Positions 1 through 7,416 of a stretch of DNA of 32,642 nt are shown piece after piece. The DNA lies in NCBI GenBank assembly GCA_905370345.1, contig CAJPKE010000005.1, positions 1-32,642 of the forward strand, in the 5' to 3' direction. The stretch is from Candidatus Saccharibacteria bacterium UBA6209. Lineage in GTDB: Bacteria > Patescibacteriota > Saccharimonadia > Saccharimonadales > Saccharimonadaceae. Numbering within the stretch: the stretch's first letter is position 1; every line of letters begins with the position of its first letter. The notes below the pieces were generated by a model that had not been told where the DNA came from, searched no databases, and saw only the letters and a program-made list of their open reading frames with translations. Made by a program: the position numbers and the translations under genes.

Positions 1-10
1 GGCAAGACAG

Positions 11-1261
11 ATGATTAGTACTATTATTGGCAAGAGCGTCAAGAAAGTCGCTAAATTACGCGGTGGCGGTTCAGCCTTGCCGGGTTTGGTGATTGAAAAA
101 ATTGACCCAAAATTTATTCAGAGAACGTTGGCGGATTTGCCGCAAGGCGTGGTGATTATCAGCGGAACGAATGGGAAAACGACGACGACAAAAATCGTCG
201 TAGAGTTGCTGGAATCAGTCGGATTGAAAGTCTTCACCAATCGCACTGGTAGCAATTTTTCCCGAGGTGTGGCAGCGGCGCTACTTGATGAGGTTAATAT
301 TCGCGGCAAGCTGGACGCCGACATTGCAGTTCTGGAACTGGACGAGGCTTGGGCAGTTAAGTTTGTACAAATTGTTCGCCCGCGCTTTTCCCTACTTCTG
401 AATGTTATGCGCGATCAATTGGACAGATTTGGAGAAATTGATAATACAGCCGCATTGCTCCAAAAAATAGCTGAGGCCACCAACGACACTGTCGTTCTCA
501 ATCGCGACGATCCGCGAATTTTTAAGATTAGCGAACATATTCAGGCTAAAAAAGCTTTCTTCGGTACAACCAGCGAATTACTTCAATTGATGCCAACGGA
601 CGACACTCTAAAATACGGAACCGCAGTCGCAAATCAAAGCGTGGCGGCTGATGTTTTATTGAAAAAAATTAACGCTCAACAGGCAACTTTTCAAATTGAC
701 AATAAAGAAATTGACGTAGATCTGCAACTCACTGGAGTTTACAATCTTCTCAATGCGGCGGCAGCGGTTGCCCTGGCTCGACAAATAGCGGGACCGGAAA
801 TTACCGATACGATTTTATCTGCGCTGGAAAACATAAAACCGGCGTTTGGTCGTGGCGAAACGATTTACCTGAATGGCACGCCAATTGAGCTTATTTTAGT
901 GAAAAATCCAAGTGGCTTTCGGTTGGCACTTCTGTCGTTCGCCAAAAATAATAGTACTACGATGATCGCTGTTAATGACAATTACGCCGACGGACGAGAT
1001 GTTAGTTGGTTCTGGGACGTCGATTTTTCACTATTGAAAAACGTAGCAATGATTAGTGGCGTGCGTGCTTACGATATGGCTTTGCGGCTTCAATATGACG
1101 ACATTCCAATTGGGAAAATTGACACCAATATTTCGAAAGCCTTGGAAGATTTTATCAATACTAATCCCGATGAGCCAAAACAGATTTTTTGTAGCTACAC
1201 AGCCATGACAGCGATTCGTCGCTTGCTGAGCGAAAAAACCGACGTGGAGGAAATATCATAA
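11..1261 (+). CDS. murT: MurT-like lipid II isoglutaminyl synthase, Mur ligase subunit
   Basis: This is the Mur-ligase-like subunit of the MurT/GatD complex, which amidates the D-Glu of lipid II to D-isoglutamine at the inner face of the membrane. The ATP loop GTNGKTTTT lies at residues 52-60. The N-terminal GGGSALPG motif and a C-terminal DUF1727 part with NDNYADGRDVSW are typical of MurT. The start matches the family N-terminus, but only 10 bases precede it, so no ribosome site can be judged. The stop overlaps gatD as TAATG, implying coupled translation. The Cys4 zinc ribbon known from staphylococcal and streptococcal MurT is missing: I see only one cysteine, near the C-terminus. Family assignment is secure; the missing ribbon is read directly from the sequence. 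Confidence 0.93.
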   Translation: MISTIIGKSVKKVAKLRGGGSALPGLVIEKIDPKFIQRTLADLPQGVVIISGTNGKTTTTKIVVELLESVGLKVFTNRTGSNFSRGVAAALLDEVNIRGKLDADIAVLELDEAWAVKFVQIVRPRFSLLLNVMRDQLDRFGEIDNTAALLQKIAEATNDTVVLNRDDPRIFKISEHIQAKKAFFGTTSELLQLMPTDDTLKYGTAVANQSVAADVLLKKINAQQATFQIDNKEIDVDLQLTGVYNLLNAAAAVALARQIAGPEITDTILSALENIKPAFGRGETIYLNGTPIELILVKNPSGFRLALLSFAKNNSTTMIAVNDNYADGRDVSWFWDVDFSLLKNVAMISGVRAYDMALRLQYDDIPIGKIDTNISKALEDFINTNPDEPKQIFCSYTAMTAIRRLLSEKTDVEEIS

Positions 1262-1983
1262 TGAAAATAACAATTGCACAACTTTATCCGCGAGATATGA
1301 ATCTTTATGGCGACTGGGGCAATACGCTAGTCCTGAAAAAACGACTAGAACGACGCGGCTTCGAAGTTGAGATTATCGATCACAATCCAGGCGATTCGAC
1401 GGATTTTTCTAAAATTGATATTTTTGTTGGCGGCGGCGGACAAGATTCTGGACAGACGATTATCCAAAACGATCTTCTGGCACGAGCTGATGAACTGCGA
1501 CAATTAGCAAAAGACGGCGTGCCGATGTTGATGATTTGCGGAATGTACCAATTATTTGGTCGATTTTTCCGAACGCTCAAGGGCGAGGAAATTGTTGGCG
1601 CTAATATTCTGCCGATTGAAACGATTGCTGGCGACGAGCGGATGATTGGTAACATTGTCATTAGAAGCCAGGAATTTGGAGATATCGTTGGCTATGAAAA
1701 TCACAGCGGACAAACTTTCTTAGATAAGACCGCCAAACCTCTTGGGCAAGTTATTAAAGGCGCTGGCAATAATATGACCGACGCAAATGAAGGTGTTCGC
1801 TATAACAACATCATTGCCACTTACCTCCACGGCCCAATTTTGCCTAAAAACCCGCAAATTGCAGACTTTCTTATTGGCGAGGCGCTAGAGCGACGCGGCG
1901 TAAGTTCAGACTCGGGATTGGGAAAAATTGACGATACTTTAGCGAATAAAGCGAGAGAGATAGCGTTAAAATTATCCAGATAA
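1261..1983 (+). CDS. gatD: Lipid II isoglutaminyl synthase, glutamine amidotransferase subunit
   Basis: This class I glutamine amidotransferase of the CobB/CobQ-like type supplies ammonia from glutamine to MurT. The nucleophile is Cys93 in MICGMYQLFG, and the catalytic histidine is His190 in ATYLHGP. The GGGGQD motif near residues 57-62 follows the family pattern. The 240-aa length is normal. It overlaps murT by one base and is followed after 3 bases by a membrane glycosyltransferase. The gene pair is the usual murT-gatD operon seen in Gram-positive bacteria. In the family this amidation is needed for efficient transpeptidase cross-linking; here that role is inferred. Confidence 0.93.
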   Translation: MKITIAQLYPRDMNLYGDWGNTLVLKKRLERRGFEVEIIDHNPGDSTDFSKIDIFVGGGGQDSGQTIIQNDLLARADELRQLAKDGVPMLMICGMYQLFGRFFRTLKGEEIVGANILPIETIAGDERMIGNIVIRSQEFGDIVGYENHSGQTFLDKTAKPLGQVIKGAGNNMTDANEGVRYNNIIATYLHGPILPKNPQIADFLIGEALERRGVSSDSGLGKIDDTLANKAREIALKLSR

Positions 1984-1986
1984 TTC

Positions 1987-3498
1987 ATGAAAAAAATCCG
2001 TATATATCTTAAAAAGCTATATGCATTTCTTTATAAAATGCCTGGTTGGATTTGGCTAATTCCAATCTTAATTTTAGCCATCAACGTTCGACTTACCTAT
2101 TTAACAAAAGCCGACATTTGGCACGACGAAGGATATACGGCAGCCATCATTCAGCAGCCAATCAGAGAAATTATCGCCATTACAACCACGGACGTCCACC
2201 CGCCACTTTATTACGTTATCATGCACGTTTGGCAATCGATTTTCGGCAATTCCGTAGCTTCGCTCAGAGGATTTAGTGTTACGTGCGGAGTTCTGACGAT
2301 TGCCCTATTATTTCTATTACTCCAAAAACTTTTCTCTAAAAGAATTGCCGTATTTGGAAGTTTTTTAGCAGCACTAGGACCGTTCTTAATTCGCTATAGC
2401 GACGAAGCCCGAATGTATGCGCTGGCGGCACTTTTGGCTGTAGCAATGACATACGCATTTGTCGTGGCGGTCGAGCGCAAAAATAAGAAGTTTCGGTGGG
2501 CGCTATACGGAATTTTAGTAGCACTCGGTCTTTATACTCAGTATTTTCTAGCGTTAATGCTACCCGCGCATTTCGCATATATTTGGCTAAAACTTAGCGG
2601 AAATCGCACTGCCATAAAAAATATATTTAAGGACAAAAACGTTTGGCTTGCCGCAGGAACATGCTTTTTACTATTCCTCCCCTGGCTGCCAGTTATGATC
2701 TCTCAAACCAGCCGGGTAAGCGGCGGCTTCTGGATCCCCGAAGTCACTAAATTTACCATCCCGACGACATTATCAACGTTCTTAACTTACGACGACAGAA
2801 TTGTCCGCTATTTTGGGTTGTTACTGCCGCTAATTATAATCGCAATTTCATTCATTCTAGCCAAAAAATACCCCAAATACCAAGCAGCAATTTGGATTTT
2901 AACAATTTGGTCACTGCTGCCAATGATTATTATTTACATACTCAGCCAGGGTCGACCAGTTTACTTAGATCGATACTTCACTTATTCGGCACCGGCGTTT
3001 TACGGCTTGATTGCAGTATTCATCGGGCTAATTTTCTCTAATAAAAAATGGTGGCCTATTGGAATATCTATCGTTCTGACATTATTTATCGGTCATTACA
3101 TGTGGCATATCGGCGGTAAAAATATCGCAGAGCTGTCCTGGAATAATACCAGCACAGCCATGAATCATATAAATGAAAATATCCAGAGTAGTGATGCTAT
3201 TATCTCTGGCGAAATCTACACTTATTTTCATACTTCCTATTACAACCGCACAAATAAAGAAATTATACTTCTGAAGCCGAAAGAAGAACTGGGTTGGGTT
3301 GGCGAATGGGGATTAATTAAAAAATTGAATACTCCAGAAATTAGTTCATTAGAATCAGTAAAAGCGTCGAGAATCTGGCTTATTCTTCGCGAAAAAACAT
3401 ATGACGAATATAAAAAACAAGTTCCACTCTATTGGCAATTAAAGCAAGAATTCCATGATGGCGATTTGATTATTGGACTATACGAAAATAAAAAATAA
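1987..3498 (+). CDS. GT-C fold membrane glycosyltransferase (GT39/ArnT-like)
   Basis: This is a polytopic membrane protein of 503 aa with about ten hydrophobic segments. After the first membrane helix (about residues 20-38) comes IWHDEGYTAAI, with Asp47-Glu48 in the position of the catalytic acidic pair of GT-C enzymes. TTDVHPPLYY follows at about 67-76, another hallmark of the PMT/ArnT/GT39 superfamily. Such enzymes transfer a sugar from a polyprenyl-phosphate donor on the outer face of the membrane. The acceptor cannot be told from sequence. It starts 3 bases after gatD and probably shares its transcript, suggesting an envelope role. Its stop codon lies inside a hairpin terminator. No clear ribosome site precedes it. 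Confidence 0.8.
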   Translation: MKKIRIYLKKLYAFLYKMPGWIWLIPILILAINVRLTYLTKADIWHDEGYTAAIIQQPIREIIAITTTDVHPPLYYVIMHVWQSIFGNSVASLRGFSVTCGVLTIALLFLLLQKLFSKRIAVFGSFLAALGPFLIRYSDEARMYALAALLAVAMTYAFVVAVERKNKKFRWALYGILVALGLYTQYFLALMLPAHFAYIWLKLSGNRTAIKNIFKDKNVWLAAGTCFLLFLPWLPVMISQTSRVSGGFWIPEVTKFTIPTTLSTFLTYDDRIVRYFGLLLPLIIIAISFILAKKYPKYQAAIWILTIWSLLPMIIIYILSQGRPVYLDRYFTYSAPAFYGLIAVFIGLIFSNKKWWPIGISIVLTLFIGHYMWHIGGKNIAELSWNNTSTAMNHINENIQSSDAIISGEIYTYFHTSYYNRTNKEIILLKPKEELGWVGEWGLIKKLNTPEISSLESVKASRIWLILREKTYDEYKKQVPLYWQLKQEFHDGDLIIGLYENKK

Positions 3499-3525
3499 CT
3501 GGTTAAACGCCAGTTATTTTAATAC
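3493..3525. terminator. Bidirectional intrinsic terminator
   Basis: A 10-bp perfect stem (3493-3502 with 3510-3519) and a 7-nt loop sit between the + strand glycosyltransferase and the - strand tRNA-Pro. The - strand reading ends in a long T-run with one A, and the + strand reading in TTATTTTAAT, so it could serve both convergent units. The glycosyltransferase stop codon is part of the stem. Confidence 0.75.
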
Positions 3526-3541
3526 GTTGAATGATTTCAAT

Positions 3542-3618
3542 TGGTCGGGGTGAAAGGACTCGAACCTTCGACCTCACGGTCCCAAACCGCGCGCGCTAGC
3601 CAACTGCGCCACACCCCG
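3542..3618 (-). tRNA. tRNA-Pro (anticodon TGG)
   Basis: A full cloverleaf reads on the - strand. The acceptor stem CGGGGTG pairs with CACCCCG. The anticodon arm has loop TTTGGGA with anticodon TGG (reads CCA and, with wobble, other Pro codons). The T-loop is GTTCGAGTC-like. The discriminator is A and the CCA end is encoded. A hairpin terminator follows. Confidence 0.96.
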
Positions 3619-3646
3619 AAGATATCTCTATCATTCGTTCTGATCT

Positions 3647-3652
3647 ATCTTA
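3647..3652 (-). promoter_or_regulatory. Possible extended -10 box for tRNA-Pro
   Basis: On the - strand TAAGAT is preceded by TGT (a TGn extended -10), about 28 nt before the tRNA 5' end. No convincing -35 was seen. This is the best promoter candidate in the 100-base gap between gpmA and the tRNA, which otherwise holds nothing I recognise. Confidence 0.4.
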
Positions 3653-3720
3653 ACATATATCACTAAATAAGTACAGGAAAATCCCATAAAACTTAAAAGA
3701 GATCACTAAAAATACAACAG

Positions 3721-4356
3721 CTAAGCATTCACGGCTTCAATCTCAACTGACAGCACTTCTTTTTTGATTGGCAAAGATTGACCGGGCTCGAACGTATAAA
3801 CCAATAATTGACCAAACGGCATTTCTACATTCGCCATCTCGGCTTCTGGAACTTGGTCGAGATGTTTAATTAAAGCTCGAATAGAATTGCCGTGAGCCAC
3901 CAATAAAATATTCTCACCATTCTGCAATTTCGGCAAAATCTCTTGCTCAAAATATGGAACAACCCGCGCATAAACATCTTTCAAAGTTTCGCCGCCCGGC
4001 ACTGGATAATCCCAACCGCGTCGAATACCATTAAAAGCCTCTTCGCCAATTTCCGCTTTAACTTCCCATTTATTTTTTCCAGTCAAATCGCCATAATCAC
4101 GCTCGTTTAACTCAGTTGCATGCGTTGTTGGTAGATTTTCGACACCACACCCTTCGAGTAGCGCCGCCAAAGTTTGTTGTGTGCGTTTTAATGATGAAGT
4201 GTAAGCTTCATTAAATGACAAGTCTCTCAATAAAGCACCTAATCGCACAGTGTCATTGTGACCTTTTTCCGTCAAATTAACATCCGTCCATCCAGTCCAC
4301 TTACCGAGCAGATTCCACTCGCTCTCGCCATGCCGACTAATAACTAATATTCCCAT
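3721..4356 (-). CDS. gpmA: 2,3-bisphosphoglycerate-dependent phosphoglycerate mutase
   Basis: This histidine phosphatase superfamily enzyme interconverts 3- and 2-phosphoglycerate in lower glycolysis, in the cytosol. The phospho-acceptor is His9 in SRHGESEWN. GWTDVNLTEKG follows, then LNERDYGDLTG with Glu85, and the second catalytic histidine is His155 in VAHGNSIRAL. These are the dPGM signatures rather than those of a general phosphatase. At 211 aa it is shorter than the roughly 230-250 aa common in the family, but no core motif is missing. Its start overlaps the stop of the NUDIX gene (TAATG), so it is the last gene of the rny-nudix-gpmA unit. Confidence 0.92.
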   Translation of the reverse strand: MGILVISRHGESEWNLLGKWTGWTDVNLTEKGHNDTVRLGALLRDLSFNEAYTSSLKRTQQTLAALLEGCGVENLPTTHATELNERDYGDLTGKNKWEVKAEIGEEAFNGIRRGWDYPVPGGETLKDVYARVVPYFEQEILPKLQNGENILLVAHGNSIRALIKHLDQVPEAEMANVEMPFGQLLVYTFEPGQSLPIKKEVLSVEIEAVNA

Positions 4357-4883
4357 TATTTCCCTCCAATCATCGGCGCAAAAAATTCTACAACTTCTTT
4401 TTTCACACCGTCATTATCAATAATTTTCGTATTTACGTAACCAAATTTATCAATTGCCCAAAATCTAATTGCCCAGAGCAGCGACATGTCTTCAAAATCA
4501 ATCTCATTTTTGGCAATAAATTTACTAGCCACAATTTCCGATTCCTGCAATTTTATCTCAGAAAAAGCATCGTTTTCTAACTTTGTAAAAAACACAAATT
4601 GATGTGTCAAAAATTCATCAGAATGACGCGAAGCAACCATGGCAAGTTTCAGATCCTTAGGATCGACTTGAATATCAACTTCTTCTTTCACCTCGCGCAC
4701 CGCCGCTTCCAGCGGAGATTCTCCAGCGTCAACAATGCCACCAGGCAGCGACCAATGGTCTTTATAGCCAGCCTTGACGATCAATAGTTCGCCCTGCTCA
4801 TTTTCAATTAACACCGCCGCACTGGAAAAACGCCTATCCAAACTTGCCAACCAAGCCTGTCGCTCTTCATCTGTAAATTTCAT
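4356..4883 (-). CDS. NUDIX hydrolase
   Basis: This NUDIX pyrophosphohydrolase has 175 aa. The Nudix box starts at Gly49 and follows G-x5-E-x7-R-E-x2-E-E: Glu55, Arg63, Glu64, Glu67 and Glu68 are all present. The usual glycine near its end is Asp70, a tolerated variation. The metal-binding glutamates imply an active enzyme that cleaves nucleoside diphosphates linked to another group; the substrate is unknown. It lies between rny and gpmA with one-base TAATG overlaps on both sides. Pairing with RNase Y could suggest an RNA 5'-end or nucleotide-sanitation role, but that is inference from position only. Confidence 0.87.
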   Translation of the reverse strand: MKFTDEERQAWLASLDRRFSSAAVLIENEQGELLIVKAGYKDHWSLPGGIVDAGESPLEAAVREVKEEVDIQVDPKDLKLAMVASRHSDEFLTHQFVFFTKLENDAFSEIKLQESEIVASKFIAKNEIDFEDMSLLWAIRFWAIDKFGYVNTKIIDNDGVKKEVVEFFAPMIGGK

Positions 4884-6373
4884 TATTTAGCAAACTCAAT
4901 TGCTCGCGTTTCGCGAATCACGTTAACCTTAATCGTGCCAGGATATTGCATTGTCGACTCAATTTTCGTCGCAATATCTCGCGCCAATTTAATCGCCGAC
5001 AAATCATCGATCGTCTGAGGTTTTACAATCACACGAACTTCACGACCGGCAGAAATTGCATAAGCCTTATCAATTCCTTCAAAACTCGTAGCAACGTTTT
5101 CCAAATCGCGCATTCTCTCCGCAAAATTCTCAGCAGAAACGTTACGTGCACCTGGACGTGCAGCCGAAGCCGCATCGCAAACTCGAACAATAATCGCCTC
5201 TGGAGTTGTCGCTTCGATATCATCGTGGTGTGCTTCGATTGCGTGAACAATTCTCTCGTCCATACCATATTTACGAGCTAATTCCGCCCCAATATGATGG
5301 TGTTTACCCTCAATTTTATGCGACACCGCCTTGCCGACATCATGAAGAAGTGTAGCAATTTTCGTAATTCGTACGTCCGCACCAATTTCTTCAGCAATCA
5401 TTCCAGCAATTTGCGCCATCTCTGTCGAATGCTTCAAAACGTTCTGCCCAAAGCTGGTACGAAACTTCAATTCACCAAGAAGCAGCAGCATCTCCTTCGG
5501 AATCCCAACCACACCAGTTTCGCGCATAGCATCTTCACCAGCTTGGCGAACTTCTTTTTCAATCTGCTTTTTAGCCTTAGCAACTACTTCTTCAATGCGT
5601 GCAGGATGAATACGACCGTCTTTCATTAGCATCTCAAGACTCAAGCGAGCCACTTGTCGACGAACAGGATCAAAACTCGACAAAATAATCATGCCGGGCG
5701 TATCATCAACCAAAATATCGACACCAGTTTCACGCTGCAGCGCCTGAATATTACGCCCCTCCTTACCAATAATTCGACCTTTCATCTCGTCATCAGTCAA
5801 TTTGACAGCAGTCACCGTGCGTTCAGCAGTAACTTCACTGCTCATTCGTTCCATCGCGGTCACTAGGATCATTTGCGCCCGTTCTTCAGCGTCATCCATT
5901 GCGTCATGTTGTAATTTCGACACCAAACCGACCAAGTCTTGCCTAATGTCGCGCTCAGTCATCTGCATTAACTTATCGGCAGCGTCTTTTTTCTTCAATC
6001 CAGCGATTTTTTCAAGCTTTTCCTGCTGACGTGTGCGAATATCGCGAATTTCATTTTTAAGATTATCAACTTCATCCTCATGTGCGCGCAACTTTTCTGC
6101 TCGTCGATCAAGCTCTTCCAGCTTATTATCCAGAGTCTTCTCGCGATCCGCCAAGCGATTTTCGGTCTTTTGCCATTCCTTGCGACGTTCATTTTCAATC
6201 TTAAGCGCCTCATCCTTAGCCTTTAGGACAATATCGCTCGCCTTAGTTTTCGCATCCGCCAGATCTCGTTCAATCTGATTTTTACCGTTAATTTGACGAG
6301 TTCGCTGATATCCAATAAGACCAGCAGCGCCCGCACCAGCTCCAACAGCCGCGGCAATAATTACTTCTATCAT
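4883..6373 (-). CDS. rny: Ribonuclease Y
   Basis: This is the membrane-anchored endoribonuclease that starts mRNA decay in many bacteria lacking RNase E. Visible parts in order are an N-terminal membrane helix (about 1-20), a long charged coiled coil (about 30-160), a KH domain with GRIIGKEGRNIQALQ and DDTPGMIILSSFDPVRR (about 200-245), and an HD domain with LLHDVGK and a HHH-containing metal site. The C-terminal half ends with TIKVNVIRETRA, as in the family. An ATG lies 6 bases upstream (6379) but directly abuts the GGAAAGGA ribosome site; the second ATG has normal spacing and is chosen. The gene heads the rny-nudix-gpmA unit and has a leader of about 110 nt. Confidence 0.94.
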   Translation of the reverse strand: MIEVIIAAAVGAGAGAAGLIGYQRTRQINGKNQIERDLADAKTKASDIVLKAKDEALKIENERRKEWQKTENRLADREKTLDNKLEELDRRAEKLRAHEDEVDNLKNEIRDIRTRQQEKLEKIAGLKKKDAADKLMQMTERDIRQDLVGLVSKLQHDAMDDAEERAQMILVTAMERMSSEVTAERTVTAVKLTDDEMKGRIIGKEGRNIQALQRETGVDILVDDTPGMIILSSFDPVRRQVARLSLEMLMKDGRIHPARIEEVVAKAKKQIEKEVRQAGEDAMRETGVVGIPKEMLLLLGELKFRTSFGQNVLKHSTEMAQIAGMIAEEIGADVRITKIATLLHDVGKAVSHKIEGKHHHIGAELARKYGMDERIVHAIEAHHDDIEATTPEAIIVRVCDAASAARPGARNVSAENFAERMRDLENVATSFEGIDKAYAISAGREVRVIVKPQTIDDLSAIKLARDIATKIESTMQYPGTIKVNVIRETRAIEFAK

Positions 6374-6397
6374 TATCATTCCTTTCCGATCAGCCGC

Positions 6398-6418
6398 CCC
6401 TGAGTGTTCGTCTCAGGG
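6398..6418 (-). promoter_or_regulatory. Hairpin in the rny 5' leader
   Basis: A 7-bp perfect stem, CCCTGAG with CTCAGGG, and a 7-nt loop lies about 20 nt upstream of the rny ribosome site. No T-run follows on the - strand, so it is not a standard terminator for tsaB. It could be an mRNA-stability or autoregulatory element. Confidence 0.45.
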
Positions 6419-6491
6419 AAAAATATCAACAGCCAATCAACTTCAAACTATCTAATTCGGCGAATCAAAAATCACAAACCGCCGTAATTTA

Positions 6492-6497
6492 ATTATA
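6492..6497 (-). promoter_or_regulatory. -10 box of the rny unit
   Basis: A perfect TATAAT on the - strand, preceded by TG, lies about 115 nt before the rny start and about 30 nt after the tsaB stop. It predicts a leader of about 110 nt. No good -35 was seen. Confidence 0.55.
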
Positions 6498-6526
6498 CAC
6501 GGTTTTGACGGTTTGGGCGATAAAAA

Positions 6527-6901
6527 TTATTTTCGCGGCGCAGTGATATTCGCAGCAGCACCGTACTCTGGCATAACAATTTTTTCATTCTCGCCAGAAC
6601 GTAATTTATCCAGCGCCAAATCACGCCAATTGTCACCCATCGCACCAACAATAGGAATATTCAAACTGTCCGCCAGCGTATTCGCAACCGTCAAACCAAT
6701 TCTCAGCCCCGTAAAACTTCCCGGTCCTTTCATCACGCCAATGCCGCTTATCAGATGCAAATCGCCAGTCTTTTCTTCCAAAAATTTCAACAAATTCCGC
6801 GCCAACGTTCGCCCAGCTTCCCATTCAAAATCCTGACGATTTTCTCCATTGACTATTGTCAAAAAACATGTTGATGTTGAAGTGTCCAATAAAATTATCA
6901 C
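6527..6901 (-). CDS. tsaB: Short TsaB-like protein (tRNA t6A synthesis)
   Basis: TsaB is the partner of TsaD in making N6-threonylcarbamoyl-adenosine at position 37 of ANN-decoding tRNAs. The N-terminal ASKHA-type strand MIILLDTSTSTCFLTI and the signature GVMKGPGSFTGLRIGLTVANTLA (about residues 54-77) identify the family. The protein has only 124 aa against about 220-240 in most bacteria, so it keeps essentially the N-terminal lobe, which is the part that contacts TsaD in known complexes. The reading frame ends cleanly and no second-lobe remnant is seen, so this looks like natural reduction rather than a frameshift. The start is GTG, overlapping the tsaE stop as GTGA. Confidence 0.83.
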   Translation of the reverse strand: MIILLDTSTSTCFLTIVNGENRQDFEWEAGRTLARNLLKFLEEKTGDLHLISGIGVMKGPGSFTGLRIGLTVANTLADSLNIPIVGAMGDNWRDLALDKLRSGENEKIVMPEYGAAANITAPRK

Positions 6902-7356
6902 GCCATATTCTCCTTTATTTTTCCCAAAAGTTCATCAGATTTTTTGCCGCCAGGATAAAACTCCACAAGCCGCCCTTCTTCGCTAATCGCAGTAATTTTT
7001 ATCACCAACCGATCACTCGGCAATGCATCATCAACAGCGCCAGCCCATTCAACTACAACCACCGAATTAGAAGCCACCACTTCGCGAATCTCCTCGCTCA
7101 TAATTCCAGCATTTCCCAATCTATAAAAATCGTAATGCGCCAAACTCAGACCGCGAGGTGAATCGTACACGCGCGAAATCGTGAAAGTTGGACTCTGAAC
7201 TGGCTCGTCAATCTCTAAAGCCTGCGCAATTCCCTTCGTCAATGTGGTTTTCCCCGCGCCAATATCACCGACCAATTCCAGAACTTCCCCACCAGAAACA
7301 GCCCGACCAATTGCCGCGCCCAATTCTCGCATTTTCTCTTCACCAGAAATATTCAC
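6898..7356 (-). CDS. tsaE: tRNA t6A synthesis ATPase TsaE
   Basis: This small P-loop ATPase of the YjeE/TsaE family works with TsaB and TsaD in t6A formation on tRNA. The Walker A motif GDIGAGKTTLTKGIAQAL lies at about residues 31-48. SPTFTISRVY and HYDFYRL follow, both family hallmarks, and VVVEWAG is near residue 100. Its 152-aa length is normal. The start is GTG with a TATAAT box exactly 6 nt upstream, so the mRNA is predicted to be leaderless. It overlaps tsaB by 4 bases (GTGA) and is divergent from pilB. Confidence 0.9.
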   Translation of the reverse strand: MNISGEEKMRELGAAIGRAVSGGEVLELVGDIGAGKTTLTKGIAQALEIDEPVQSPTFTISRVYDSPRGLSLAHYDFYRLGNAGIMSEEIREVVASNSVVVVEWAGAVDDALPSDRLVIKITAISEEGRLVEFYPGGKKSDELLGKIKENMA

Positions 7357-7362
7357 TCTTAT

Positions 7363-7368
7363 ATTATA
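7363..7368 (-). promoter_or_regulatory. -10 box of tsaE (leaderless)
   Basis: A perfect TATAAT on the - strand is separated by 6 nt from the GTG start, which puts the start codon at the expected +1. No -35 box was recognised. Confidence 0.6.
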
Positions 7369-7397
7369 CTATGCTAGCTTTTTTTTGGCGATGATAG

Positions 7398-7403
7398 TAC
7401 AAT
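7398..7403 (+). promoter_or_regulatory. Possible -10 box of the pil operon
   Basis: TACAAT lies 13 nt before the pilB ATG, giving a predicted leader of about 7 nt. No Shine-Dalgarno better than AAGAG is visible. It is divergent from the tsaE promoter in a 60-base gap. Confidence 0.5.
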
Positions 7404-7416
7404 AACCATAAGAGTT

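Noticed and set aside
5294..5629. Open frames of about 60-120 codons on the strand opposite rny, recA, ruvB, dnaJ and dnaK
   Set aside because: They lie entirely within well-supported genes, lack ribosome sites and family motifs, and are shadows of coding sequence.
6476..6510. Inverted repeat around the rny -10 box (CAAACCG / CGGTTTTG) as an operator
   Set aside because: The arms are short and imperfect and a direct repeat of the same bases lies nearby; not supported enough.
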